From Streptacidiphilus sp041262165 (GTDB lineage: Bacteria > Actinomycetota > Actinomycetes > Streptomycetales > Streptomycetaceae), in assembly GCF_041262165.1 (NCBI RefSeq), contig NZ_JBGCBY010000024.1, positions 62,001-126,000 on the forward strand: DNA of 64,000 bases, written 5' to 3'. This document shows positions 35,104 to 43,029 of this stretch, piece after piece. The notes under the pieces were generated by a model, which was not told where the DNA came from, ran no database searches, and saw only the letters and a program-made list of their open reading frames with translations. Every line of letters begins with the position of its first letter. Within the stretch, counting starts at the first letter, position 1. Both the position numbers and the translations under genes were made by a program.

Positions 35104-36264
35104 ATGACGCAATCCATCACAGTAATTGACCTGTTTTCCGGCTGCGGGGGAATGACTCAGGGCTTCAAGGACGCCTTCGACTATGAGCCCTTGATGGCAG
35201 TAGAGTGGGATCTCTCAGCCGCTGCCACCTATTCAGCCAACTTCGGCGAATCGCATATGCAGTGGGTTGACATCTCGAAGATCGAGGATGCTCGGATCCC
35301 GAAGGCCGACATGATTATCGGTGGACCGCCCTGCCAGGGCTTCTCCAATCTCGGCTCACGTGACGCAAATGATCCGCGCAACAGGCTGTGGCGCGAGTAC
35401 ATTCGCTTCGTGCAGCATGCGGAGCCAAAGGTTTTCGTGATCGAGAACGTCGACCGCTTCCTCGCCTCCTCGGAATTCCAAATGCTCCTGCAGGCGACTG
35501 GTCCGGGCGGGCTGCTCGCCGGCTACGAACTCACCTACGGGCTGCTCCTGGCCACCGACTACGGCGCTCCGCAGCGCAGGAGGCGCACGATTATTTTCGG
35601 GTCCCGGATCGGCAGGATCCCGATGCCCGCAGCAACTCACAGCCCGACGGACCTATTGGGCACAGAACAGTGGCGTACGGTTCGGGACGCTATCAGCGAC
35701 CTGCCAAGGATTCCTCATGCGACCGACCTGCCGCCGGGCTCCACCCAGATTTTCGGTACGACGGTGCCGGGCAGCTTCAGAAGCAGCGAGCTTCACCTCG
35801 GACGGACGCCCACGGCAATGTCATTGGAGCGGTACGACCATGTGCCCCCCGGAGGCGGCAGGTTCGACCTGCCCGAGAGATTGCTGCCGAGATGCTGGCG
35901 CGAAAAGAAGCGCGGAACCACCGACGTGATGGGTCGGATGCGTTGGGACCGGCCGTCGCTGACGATCAGGACCGAGTTCTTCAAGCCCGAGAAGGGGCAG
36001 TATCTGCACCCCCAGTGGGATACGCACGATCCGGCGAACCGCGTGAATCGCCCGATCACGCACTGGGAGGCAGCGCGGTTGCAGACTTTCCCCGACGAGT
36101 TCCTCTGGTGCGGAAGCAAGATCGAAATCGCCAAGCAGATCGGCAACGCGGTCCCTCCAGTGCTGGCAACTGCTATTGCCAACCACCTCAAGCCCTACCT
36201 GCTGCAATCAACCGCCAGCGACCTGTCGGATTCTGCGAACTCCCGCTTCAACAGCACCACTTGA
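35104..36264 (+). CDS. DNA (cytosine-5)-methyltransferase 2
   Basis: 386 residues. Motifs: I DLFSGCGGMTQGF, IV GGPPCQGFSNLG, VI VIENVDRF, VIII APQRRRRTIIFGS, IX-X EAARLQTFPDEF and KQIGNAVPP. The target-recognition region lies at about 230-300 (SLERYDHVPPGGGRFDLP). ATG 35104 begins the family N-terminus (MTQSITVIDLF); no Shine-Dalgarno is visible and an ATG at 35068 would add only 12 residues. It differs strongly from methyltransferase 1, so this is not a recent duplication. Candidate partner of the NaeI- or NgoMIV-type endonuclease. Confidence 0.93.
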   Translation: MTQSITVIDLFSGCGGMTQGFKDAFDYEPLMAVEWDLSAAATYSANFGESHMQWVDISKIEDARIPKADMIIGGPPCQGFSNLGSRDANDPRNRLWREYIRFVQHAEPKVFVIENVDRFLASSEFQMLLQATGPGGLLAGYELTYGLLLATDYGAPQRRRRTIIFGSRIGRIPMPAATHSPTDLLGTEQWRTVRDAISDLPRIPHATDLPPGSTQIFGTTVPGSFRSSELHLGRTPTAMSLERYDHVPPGGGRFDLPERLLPRCWREKKRGTTDVMGRMRWDRPSLTIRTEFFKPEKGQYLHPQWDTHDPANRVNRPITHWEAARLQTFPDEFLWCGSKIEIAKQIGNAVPPVLATAIANHLKPYLLQSTASDLSDSANSRFNSTT

Positions 36265-36304
36265 TCGACAGCCCGCAGCGCTGCCCGACCTGGACAGTCG
36301 CGGG

Positions 36305-37162
36305 TCAGCCGCGCACGGCTGCGGCGCCGGAGACGCGGCGCTGCAGCAGAATCTCCTGGCTGCGCTGCTCCAAGAGATTCTCCGGCGCGAGATAGGCCTT
36401 TCCTCTCCGCGCATCGTTGGGCAGGTTGATCGACTCGAAGACGAACGGCCGGGGCGCGCCGCCGAGGAGCCGCTGCGCCTCCTTCTTGCGCCCTTCGCGC
36501 TCGTGCCGATACCTGGGGTTGCCGATGTAGATACTCAGGACGGTTCTGTCGATCCAGGCATCCGTTCGAAAGAGCGCATCGGCCAAAGGGTGCACGCGGA
36601 CGTCCAACCCGCGGGAACGAAGGTGGATCAGCACGTGCAGCTCACGCAGAAATGAGTAATAGGCGTTGCCCAACCGCCACCGGAGGGCATTGTTGATCGC
36701 CTTGGGTGTCCATCGTGGGTTGCCGGCGCCGTCAACACAGGCACGGGCAATCGCCACTGCACGCCCGGCGTCCTCGCCGAGCATGGCCCTCCCCTCACCT
36801 GTCCAGCGGATACAGTTGACGAACTCCAGCCAGGTCGGGATGCCGCCCGACTGCTCCAGTAGGTGGTGCAAGACCTGAGTGAAGGCAAAGGGCGGATTCC
36901 AGTCCCTGATGGGTACAACTCGTTCTGCCTCCGCCTTGCGGACGTCGCCCAGAGCGTGTCCGTGCGGTAGCTCCGTAGCCGCGCAGGCCTGCATCACATC
37001 GTCGTGCGTAAGTGCATAGACCGCCACGACGCGATGGTTGAGGACGTGGGGAACCACCACGGAGCGATATCGGTCATCCGTCTGCCACGCAAGGTAGGCC
37101 GCCTTCACGGCGTCGGTCACTGCGAAGTGATCGAGTACATCCTGAGCCGTCGTATCCGTCAT
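36305..37162 (-). CDS. unknown protein of the restriction-modification locus
   Basis: 285 residues from ATG 37162 (MTDTTAQDVLDHF). It is basic with a helical N-terminal half (GIPTWLEFVNCIRWTGEGRA) and a C-terminal half containing LHVLIHLRSRGLDVRVHPLA and TDAWIDRTVLSIYIGNPRYR; the D-x2-x-D/VLSIYI strand could be a divergent PD-(D/E)XK core, but no full catalytic set is clear. It lies between methyltransferase 2 and the divergent NaeI-type gene. I recognise no named family with confidence; a helper, control or third nuclease component are all possible. Confidence 0.65.
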   Translation of the reverse strand: MTDTTAQDVLDHFAVTDAVKAAYLAWQTDDRYRSVVVPHVLNHRVVAVYALTHDDVMQACAATELPHGHALGDVRKAEAERVVPIRDWNPPFAFTQVLHHLLEQSGGIPTWLEFVNCIRWTGEGRAMLGEDAGRAVAIARACVDGAGNPRWTPKAINNALRWRLGNAYYSFLRELHVLIHLRSRGLDVRVHPLADALFRTDAWIDRTVLSIYIGNPRYRHEREGRKKEAQRLLGGAPRPFVFESINLPNDARRGKAYLAPENLLEQRSQEILLQRRVSGAAAVRG

Positions 37163-37274
37163 AGCCCGATCCTCCGAACGTACTTGATGATCAGTCACAT
37201 CAATCGTACGAGGAGGGTCTGACACTGCCGGAGGCTCCTGCGCCGGTTTGCCGCCTCTCGGGTAGGTTCTTGGC

Positions 37275-38300
37275 GTGGACACTCCTTCGAGGCACGTCGC
37301 CGATCCCCTGCCCTTCGGCGACACCGAGACCCGCAGCACGGTTGATGGTCCGGATGCGGACGAGGGTCTCGAAGCCGTACTGCACTGGTTCCGGCAGCAA
37401 CCGAACGTGGCCGGTCGCTTCGGCGAGGTACTGCGCCAGTCGATCGACGAGGTCCTGGACGGCCAGCGAACAGGCCGCTTCGACATCGACACCCTGGCGT
37501 CCACGGAGAAGACCTACCTGGGGACGAAGGTCGAAATCGTGGCCCGGGCAGAGTTTGACCTCGGCCAAGGGAACCGGATGGACTACCTGGTCGCGGGCTA
37601 CGAGGTCGACGCCAAGTTCACCAGCGGCACCAGGAGCGGCAACCGCGGGCGCAGGACCTTCAACTGGACCATCCCGCTCGAGGCCATGGGCCACATCTGC
37701 CTGCTGATGCAGGCAGATGACAGGAACTCAACGTTTCGCGTAGGACTGATCCGCATCACCGACAGGGCCCTCAACGAGGGCGAGAACCGGGACAGGAAGA
37801 AGTCCTTGAGCCAGGCCGGACGTGCGGCGATCCGATGGATCGTGGCGGAGGGCCAGTTGCCCCGCAACCTGCTCCTCGGCCAGTCGAACGAGACAATCCA
37901 GGTGATCTTCGGCACCTCAAACGACAGCCGCCGCTCGGACCGGCAGTCGAGCGGCCAGTCCCGGACCAACGAGCTCTTTCGCCAGGTCCAGGAGGAGCTG
38001 GTGGATCGCAATACGCTGGTCACGGTCGCCAGCCAGGCGGACGGGCTCAAGCGGGCACGCGACGCACGCAAGTTCCTGGCCCCACAAGGCATCCTTGTGC
38101 TCGGCCATCAAAACGATCACCCTCGGATCGCCCGCGCACTGAATCTGCCGGTGCCCACCAAGGGCTCCTTCGTTGCTGTCCGCCTCGGACTGGCGCTCCC
38201 TGGCGATCCTCGCCCGCACGTCGTTATCGACGGCACGCGGTACGTCGCCTTCCGAGAGGACGAAGGCGACCTACCGACGACAGCTCCCGATTCCTACTGA
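37275..38300 (+). CDS. NaeI-family type II restriction endonuclease
   Basis: 341 residues aligning along its length with NaeI, which cuts GCC^GGC and needs a second effector site. Shared blocks: RFGEVLRQSIDEVLDGQRTG, EKTYLGTKVEIV, NRMDYLVAGYEVDAKF, EAMGHICLLM, GLIRI, LPRNLLL, PQGILVLGHQNDHPRIA. Catalytic residues by comparison: E87, D103, D112 and K114 are all present. The C-terminal part corresponds to the CAP-like effector-binding domain. GTG 37275 begins MDTPSRHV; the ribosome site is modest. It runs tail to tail with an NgoMIV-type gene, eight bases apart. Confidence 0.9.
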   Translation: MDTPSRHVADPLPFGDTETRSTVDGPDADEGLEAVLHWFRQQPNVAGRFGEVLRQSIDEVLDGQRTGRFDIDTLASTEKTYLGTKVEIVARAEFDLGQGNRMDYLVAGYEVDAKFTSGTRSGNRGRRTFNWTIPLEAMGHICLLMQADDRNSTFRVGLIRITDRALNEGENRDRKKSLSQAGRAAIRWIVAEGQLPRNLLLGQSNETIQVIFGTSNDSRRSDRQSSGQSRTNELFRQVQEELVDRNTLVTVASQADGLKRARDARKFLAPQGILVLGHQNDHPRIARALNLPVPTKGSFVAVRLGLALPGDPRPHVVIDGTRYVAFREDEGDLPTTAPDSY

Positions 38301-38308
38301 CCTGCGAC

Positions 38309-39184
38309 TCAAAGCGTCGAGAGATAGGCCACCAGATCGTCGTAGTCGCGCAGCCGACGCTGATCCACGAGCCTGCGAAAGGTGTCTCGCTGCTTAGCAC
38401 GCTTCGGGCCGACGTACACATCCTCGACTGCCTTCGCCAGTTCTGGCAGGGCAAGGTGGTACACGCAATCGAGATCCCCGGTGCCCATGCCCAGGCGTCC
38501 GAGATAGTACGGGCGCGGCTCCATCGTCACCGCCGCGAAGTGCGGCATCCGTCCGCGGCGCATCGCCGCCATCTGGGAACCCTGCGTACGCGGGTCCTGG
38601 AGCCGGTCGGTGCGCAGGGACCACTTCAAGGAGAATCCCGCCACCAGATGCGGGGGAACCGACGTGCTCGCCTCAGCGGCAACAGTGGTTGGCCGCTGGA
38701 CAGCCAGGTCCAGATTCAGCGGTGACTCGTCGGCCATGAGATCTATCAACAGTTTGCGGCGTTCCTCGGCTCCCGCGACAGCCGCGCGCACCGCCAGCAC
38801 CGCCTGTTCCAGTCCGTCATGTACAGGGTACGGATCGGTTGCGAGAGCTGCCTCCAGAACGGCCAGCGCGTCGGCGACCTCGAGACCGTCTTCGTTCCCG
38901 AGGCTCCTGGCCACGTTCAGATGTGCGTACTGCTCGAATTGGAGCAGCTTGCGCTCGGTCCGGACCAACAGGTGCGGTGCCGGAATGGTCAGCCTCTCCT
39001 GAAGGTCGTGGGACATGGCCTCCGCCCACGCCTTGGCCACGGATACCGCCGGCTGGTCGACCGGCACATCGAGGTGCGCGAAGAGCGCGTTGCCGATCTC
39101 GATCGAGAGCTTGTCGCTCGAATCGCTCGTGTTGGGCAAGCCATTGCGGTAGCCGCACAATGCTGTTGAAAAGGGTGCCGTCAC
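38309..39184 (-). CDS. NgoMIV-family type II restriction endonuclease, active-site Glu replaced by Gln
   Basis: 291 residues with clear similarity to NgoMIV (G^CCGGC, tetrameric type IIF): QYAHLNVARSLG, FSLKWSLRTDR, MRRGRMPHFAAVTMEPRP and GTGDLDCVYHLALPEL match the family. The SxK motif is SLK with K187. Fourteen residues on, where NgoMIV/Cfr10I-type enzymes keep the metal-site Glu, this protein has Gln201 (codon CAG), so catalysis may be lost or altered. I could not place the third acidic residue with certainty. GTG 39184 follows GAGGAG. Vsr lies 89 bases upstream in the same direction. Confidence 0.85.
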   Translation of the reverse strand: MTAPFSTALCGYRNGLPNTSDSSDKLSIEIGNALFAHLDVPVDQPAVSVAKAWAEAMSHDLQERLTIPAPHLLVRTERKLLQFEQYAHLNVARSLGNEDGLEVADALAVLEAALATDPYPVHDGLEQAVLAVRAAVAGAEERRKLLIDLMADESPLNLDLAVQRPTTVAAEASTSVPPHLVAGFSLKWSLRTDRLQDPRTQGSQMAAMRRGRMPHFAAVTMEPRPYYLGRLGMGTGDLDCVYHLALPELAKAVEDVYVGPKRAKQRDTFRRLVDQRRLRDYDDLVAYLSTL

Positions 39185-39273
39185 CAGGACTCCTCACATC
39201 CGCCGGGACGCGCACCGTATCAGCGCGGTCCGACAACCGGATCGAGGTTCACCGCGCCGACAGAGCGCGGGCA

Positions 39274-39693
39274 TCAGGTTGATCGACGGAGCTGCACCAC
39301 CTCGGTCACGCGAGCAGCGACAGCGTCCGGCTGCTCGTGCTCCCAGAATCGGAGGACCGTCCACCCCTGCTCGGTGAGATGTTCCGAGGACTCCCGGTCC
39401 CGAGCCATGTTGCGGTCGAGCTTGCTGCGCCACCATTCGGCGTTGGCCTTGGGGCTGGTGGCGTGCTGCGGGCAACCGTGCCAAAAACAACCGTCGAGAA
39501 ACACGGCGATCTTCAGGCGGCCGAAAGCAATGTCGATTGATCTGCGAGGTATTCCCGGAACTGGTGTATTGACCCGATATCGCAGTCCGATTCGGTGAAG
39601 TAGACGACGGACAGCGAGCTCCTGCTCCGTATCACGGGACGCCTGTCGGCTCATGCGAGCGGCGACGGCAGGAGAGGATGCGCTGGGCGACAT
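39274..39693 (-). CDS. vsr: very short patch repair endonuclease (Vsr)
   Basis: Nicks 5' of the T in T:G mismatches that arise when 5-methylcytosine deaminates, protecting the host from mutations at methylated sites. 139 residues, the normal length. Motifs: RDTEQELAVRRLLHRIGLRYR, RSIDIAF with catalytic Asp54, FLDGCFWHGCPQH (metal and zinc ligands), WWRSKLDRNMARDR and VLRFWEHE. ATG 39693. Its presence confirms that the local methyltransferases make 5-methylcytosine. Probably one transcript with the NgoMIV-type gene. Confidence 0.95.
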   Translation of the reverse strand: MSPSASSPAVAARMSRQASRDTEQELAVRRLLHRIGLRYRVNTPVPGIPRRSIDIAFGRLKIAVFLDGCFWHGCPQHATSPKANAEWWRSKLDRNMARDRESSEHLTEQGWTVLRFWEHEQPDAVAARVTEVVQLRRST

Positions 39694-39776
39694 ACTTCAA
39701 AGTATCCATCGGCTTGGATCAGCGGGAGCGCCGCCCGGCCCAGCCACCATGGGCGGAACACCCATGGGTCTGCGGT

Positions 39777-40004
39777 TCACGGTCCATCGGCGATCAGGCG
39801 TTGGAACTGGGGGCAGCCCACGGCGTGCCACTCTCGGATCAGGATCTCGTCGCCATCGCGTATTGCCTCGGCGTGCCAGGGCAGGCAATCGTGGCAGGGC
39901 CAGATCTCGTACGGTGTTCCGTCGCGTTGCTCAGCGGTGAGGTCGACACTACCCACGGGAGCAGAGTACGTGGTGTCGGGCCGGGACGATTCGGTTGGTT
40001 CCAC
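39777..40004 (-). CDS. small putative zinc-binding protein
   Basis: About 75 residues if GTG 40004 is the start; the frame is open further upstream but poorly coding. Core: YEIWPCHDCLPWHAEAIRDG and EILIREWHAVGCPQFQ, giving C-x2-C, H and H-x3-C that could bind one zinc. The pattern is seen in small streptomycete proteins of unknown role. No ribosome site is convincing. Confidence 0.45.
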   Translation of the reverse strand: MEPTESSRPDTTYSAPVGSVDLTAEQRDGTPYEIWPCHDCLPWHAEAIRDGDEILIREWHAVGCPQFQRLIADGP

Positions 40005-40110
40005 AGCGGCAGTATGGGCGCGTTGGCTACGTAACAGGAGCTCAATGCGATTTTCGCGACGCCTCGGGGCTGCAAGCAGGCCACGTCCGCCTGCTGGCAT
40101 ACTCCGTCCT

Positions 40111-40302
40111 GTGCTTCGTGAACCCGTAGAACTGACAATCGGGAGCGGCGGGCAGGTTGCCCTGCCCCTGGGGCTGCTGGCGGAAGCCGGCCTCGATGCG
40201 GGCAGCCAGGTCCTGGCCTACGGCGATGGCGACGGCCGGGTCGTGCTGCGCCGGCAGGAGGACGCCGTGCAGGCCCTGGTCGACAATGGAACCCTGTCCT
40301 AG
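40111..40302 (+). CDS. AbrB/SpoVT-like small DNA-binding protein
   Basis: 63 residues from GTG 40111. LTIGSGGQVALPLGLLAEAGLDAGSQVLAYG is the swapped-hairpin AbrB pattern (usually LT...GQ..LPK..R..LGL..Gd.l), used by transcription regulators and antitoxins. The C-terminus (VVLRRQEDAVQALVDNGTLS) is typical of the family's tail. It lies 30 bases upstream of a P-loop kinase gene, an arrangement that could be regulatory or toxin-antitoxin-like. Confidence 0.65.
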   Translation: MLREPVELTIGSGGQVALPLGLLAEAGLDAGSQVLAYGDGDGRVVLRRQEDAVQALVDNGTLS

Positions 40303-40332
40303 GTGCCGGTTCCTACCCGATAGCCTCGCAGG

Positions 40333-40914
40333 ATGATGGTGGGCTCTGAGACATCCCGTTTGGTAGTGCTGCGGGGAAACTCCGGTTCAGGGAAGAGCTC
40401 GATCGCAGCGGAGATCCGCGCCCGATTCGGGCGTGGCGTCGCTGTGGTGAGCCAGGACCTCCTCCGGCGCGGTGTGCTCCAAGAACATGATGTCTCCAAC
40501 GGCGCGAACATCGGACTGATTGACCTCGTGGCCAGATACGCCCTGGACCAGGGGTTCCACGTAGTCGTCGAGGGGATCCTCGGCGCGACTCGCTATGAAG
40601 CAATGCTGACCGCGCTCCTTCGGGACCACCGTGGCGTATCACGCTGCTACTACCTCGACGTCCCCTTCGAGGAGACTCTTGCCAGGCATGCCACCAAGCC
40701 GAACTCAAGAGAATTCGGTGCGGACGAGATGCGCTTGTGGTACCGCCGCCTTGATCTGCTGACCACCGGGGCGGAGCAGGTGATCCCGGCGACCAGCTCA
40801 CTGCAGGCGAGCGTCGAGCAGATCCTGAGCGACACCCACCTGATGCTGCACCCCGTTGCCCTCCGCTCGAACCACAGCACGGCACAGAGGTCGGAGATGG
40901 GACGGAATTCCTGA
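40333..40914 (+). CDS. P-loop kinase (AAA_33 / zeta-toxin-like)
   Basis: 193 residues. Walker A RGNSGSGKSSIA near residue 15, GFHVVVEGIL as Walker B-like strand, YYLDVPFEETLARHATKP as the lid region. This is the fold of small-molecule kinases such as chloramphenicol phosphotransferase and zeta toxins (UDP-sugar kinases); many streptomycete copies sit beside NUDIX genes and their substrates are unknown. Start ATG 40333 or the next ATG. It converges with the NUDIX gene at 40953. Confidence 0.75.
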   Translation: MMVGSETSRLVVLRGNSGSGKSSIAAEIRARFGRGVAVVSQDLLRRGVLQEHDVSNGANIGLIDLVARYALDQGFHVVVEGILGATRYEAMLTALLRDHRGVSRCYYLDVPFEETLARHATKPNSREFGADEMRLWYRRLDLLTTGAEQVIPATSSLQASVEQILSDTHLMLHPVALRSNHSTAQRSEMGRNS

Positions 40915-40952
40915 CGCGAAGCACATACACCGTCGCTGGGTGCTGCCGCTGA

Positions 40953-41420
40953 TTAGCCGAGGTACGGGTATCGGCCACTCAGGTAGTCGCCGATCTGCTG
41001 GCGCATGCTGGGGTGGATGTCGAGGGTGTCCAGGTCGGCGGGGGCGAGCCAGCGGACGCCGTCGGCTTCGTCGTTGACGGTGGGCTGACCGCTGAGGGGA
41101 CGGCCGATGTAGGTGTTCTCGTACTGCTGGCGGATCTCGCCGTCGGTGTAGGCGACGATGTGGCCAGGGTCGGTGTAGACGCCGAGGAAGCCGGTGACCT
41201 CGGCAAGGATGCCGGTCTCCTCCAGGCACTCGCGGACGGCGCACTGGGCAGCAGTTTCGCCGATGTCCTGCGCTCCGCCGGGCAGAGCCCACTGACCTGT
41301 GTCGCGGCGGCGCTGGAGCAGAATAGCGCCGGCTTCGTCGACGACCAGGAGGTTGCTAGCGGGGATGAGAGTATTCGCCTTGGGGGCGGTGGGGTCGTTG
41401 AGGTACTCGATGCGGCCCAC
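40953..41420 (-). CDS. NUDIX hydrolase 1
   Basis: 155 residues. Complete Nudix box GGAQDIGETAAQCAVRECLE followed by ETGI (G-x5-E-x7-RE-x2-EE-x-GU). N-terminal signature MGRIEYLNDPTAPKANTLIP is typical of NUDIX proteins paired with XRE regulators in Streptomyces. GTG 41420 lies eight bases after GGAG; it begins five bases after the XRE gene ends, so both are one operon. Likely hydrolyses a nucleoside diphosphate derivative; substrate unknown. Confidence 0.88.
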   Translation of the reverse strand: MGRIEYLNDPTAPKANTLIPASNLLVVDEAGAILLQRRRDTGQWALPGGAQDIGETAAQCAVRECLEETGILAEVTGFLGVYTDPGHIVAYTDGEIRQQYENTYIGRPLSGQPTVNDEADGVRWLAPADLDTLDIHPSMRQQIGDYLSGRYPYLG

Positions 41421-41425
41421 GCAGG

Positions 41426-42181
41426 TCACTCCTGATGCTCGGGGAGGCCGCTCCAGGGCCGCGAGGCGGCCCAGACGGCGTCGAAGCTGGCGGTGTACTG
41501 GCCAAACCACCCGGTGTCGGGGGTGCAGCGCAGGTGGATCAGGGGATTGGCGCTGGCGGGCTGGCCCCAGACGTGCGGGTTGACCAGGAGCTGGTCGTCG
41601 TACCGGAACAAAGACGCGTACACGGTGGCGTCATGCAGCCGGACGTCGCAGCCGGTCCGGTCGACCAGGGTGCGGTAGTAGGTGAGGGATGCGCGGACCT
41701 TGGCGGCGAGTGTGCCCCCGAGGTCCTCCTCGCGGTCGCGTATGGCGACGGCTTGTCCGGCAGGGTCGCCGAAGCACAGGCGCACCCGGACGCCGGCGCG
41801 GGCACGTTCGGCGAGCATAGCGGCGACGTGTGGGTTGCTTTGGGCGAAGAAGGTGCCGGAGAAGACGAGGACATCGATGTGCTGTTCAGCGTCGGCGAGT
41901 AGGGATAGCCACAGGTCACGCGGGACGCAGGCGCGGTTTGGGAACGTGGACATGATCTCTGCCTGCGGGGCCTGGGGTGCCGCCGCTTCGGCAGGCCATA
42001 AGGCGGCTTCGTCGACGGCCAAGTGGTGGGCGGCGTTCCAGCGGTGGCGAGCATGGGGGACGCGCCCGGAGAGCCATCGGCCGACTGTCTTGGGGTCGAC
42101 GGCGCAGGCTGCCGCTAGGGCGTCGGAGGTGACGCCACGCTGGTTCATCACGGAGCGCAGTCGCTCGTTCACGAGAGTCAT
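41426..42181 (-). CDS. XRE-type HTH regulator with PLD-like C-terminal domain 1
   Basis: 251 residues from ATG 42181. The N-terminal 60 residues carry a helix-turn-helix (TSDALAAACAVDPKTVGRWL), then HAVDEAALWP. The C-terminal domain QHIDVLVFSGTFFAQSN ... GVRVRLCFGDP ... GCDVRLHDATVYASLFRYDD resembles a phospholipase-D-fold sensor without obvious HKD motif. Such XRE proteins are paired with NUDIX genes in streptomycetes. GGGACGT-type repeats lie just upstream (42210-42229), between it and the divergent HAD gene, and are the likely operator. Confidence 0.8.
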   Translation of the reverse strand: MTLVNERLRSVMNQRGVTSDALAAACAVDPKTVGRWLSGRVPHARHRWNAAHHLAVDEAALWPAEAAAPQAPQAEIMSTFPNRACVPRDLWLSLLADAEQHIDVLVFSGTFFAQSNPHVAAMLAERARAGVRVRLCFGDPAGQAVAIRDREEDLGGTLAAKVRASLTYYRTLVDRTGCDVRLHDATVYASLFRYDDQLLVNPHVWGQPASANPLIHLRCTPDTGWFGQYTASFDAVWAASRPWSGLPEHQE

Positions 42182-42209
42182 CCAACCCGTTCGGCACCGC
42201 AGTGCGCAA

Positions 42210-42229
42210 GGACGTCCCGAAACGTCCCA
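42210..42229. promoter_or_regulatory. GGGACGTCC-type repeat, site 1
   Basis: On the minus strand TGGGACGTTTCGGGACGTCC: two direct copies of GGGACGT with 11-base period, between the XRE and HAD genes. The same element occurs at 42976 and 44972, so it is a probable operator for the XRE-type proteins. Confidence 0.5.
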
Positions 42230-42271
42230 CTCCTCGGAGGCGGCCTCCTTGATCGTGCATAGGCTGGTGGG

Positions 42272-42964
42272 ATGCCGCTCATCGTGCTCTGGGACATCGA
42301 CCACACCCTGATTGAGAACTCGGGTGTCAGCAAGGAGATCTACGCGGCGGCGTTCACGGCGCTAGCAGGGCAACTGTCTCGCGAGCCTGCGGTGACAGAG
42401 GGGCGGACCGATCGTCTGATCATGGCGGAGATGTTCCGTCGGCACGGACTGTCGGTGCCGCCGTGGGAGCAGGTGGCGCGGGCGTTGGAGGAGGCCGGAG
42501 CCGGGCGGGAGGACGACCTGCGCCGACGAGGCCGCGCACTGCCCGGAACACGGGAGGTGCTCAAGGCACTGGCGGGGGTGAACTGGGCGGTGTCGTCGGT
42601 GCTGACGGGCAACATCGCCGCCAATGCCCTGGTCAAGCTGCGCGCGTTCGATCTGAACATTCTGCTTGACCTGACGGTAGGGGCGTACGGGGCCGACAGC
42701 GAGGACCGGGCCGGACTGGTGGCGGTGGCCCGGCAGCGGATCGGTGCCGCCTACGGACTTGCGTCGGACACGCCGGTGGTCCTGGTCGGGGACACGCCTC
42801 GGGACGTCGAGGCTGCGCTCGCCACCGGTTCGAAAGTCGTCGCTGTGGCCACCGGCGTCAATGGCGCGCAGGAACTTCGCGAGGCCGGGGCCGAAGTCGT
42901 GCTTCCTGATCTTTGTGACACAGCGGGGCTGATCTCCCAACTACGCTCCTGGGCAACCGGGTAG
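42272..42964 (+). CDS. HAD-family hydrolase
   Basis: 230 residues. Motif I WDIDHTLIE (DxDxT/V), motif II SVLTGN, and motif IV VGDTPRDVEAA; the cap domain is the small helical insertion after motif I (beta-phosphoglucomutase/Gph-like). A phosphatase of small phosphorylated metabolites. ATG 42272, divergent from the XRE gene with 90 bases between. It is followed by a GGGACGTCC site and the HD gene, probably one regulon. Confidence 0.88.
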   Translation: MPLIVLWDIDHTLIENSGVSKEIYAAAFTALAGQLSREPAVTEGRTDRLIMAEMFRRHGLSVPPWEQVARALEEAGAGREDDLRRRGRALPGTREVLKALAGVNWAVSSVLTGNIAANALVKLRAFDLNILLDLTVGAYGADSEDRAGLVAVARQRIGAAYGLASDTPVVLVGDTPRDVEAALATGSKVVAVATGVNGAQELREAGAEVVLPDLCDTAGLISQLRSWATG

Positions 42965-42975
42965 GTAGCGGTGCC

Positions 42976-42993
42976 GGGACGTCCGGGACGTCT
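42976..42993. promoter_or_regulatory. GGGACGTCC-type repeat, site 2
   Basis: GGGACGTCCGGGACGTCT: two direct copies with nine-base period just after the HAD stop and about 37 bases before the HD gene start, so likely in the HD promoter. Confidence 0.5.
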
Positions 42994-43029
42994 GGACTGG
43001 CGCGCTGTCGTCGTGAGGCGGGCATCGTT

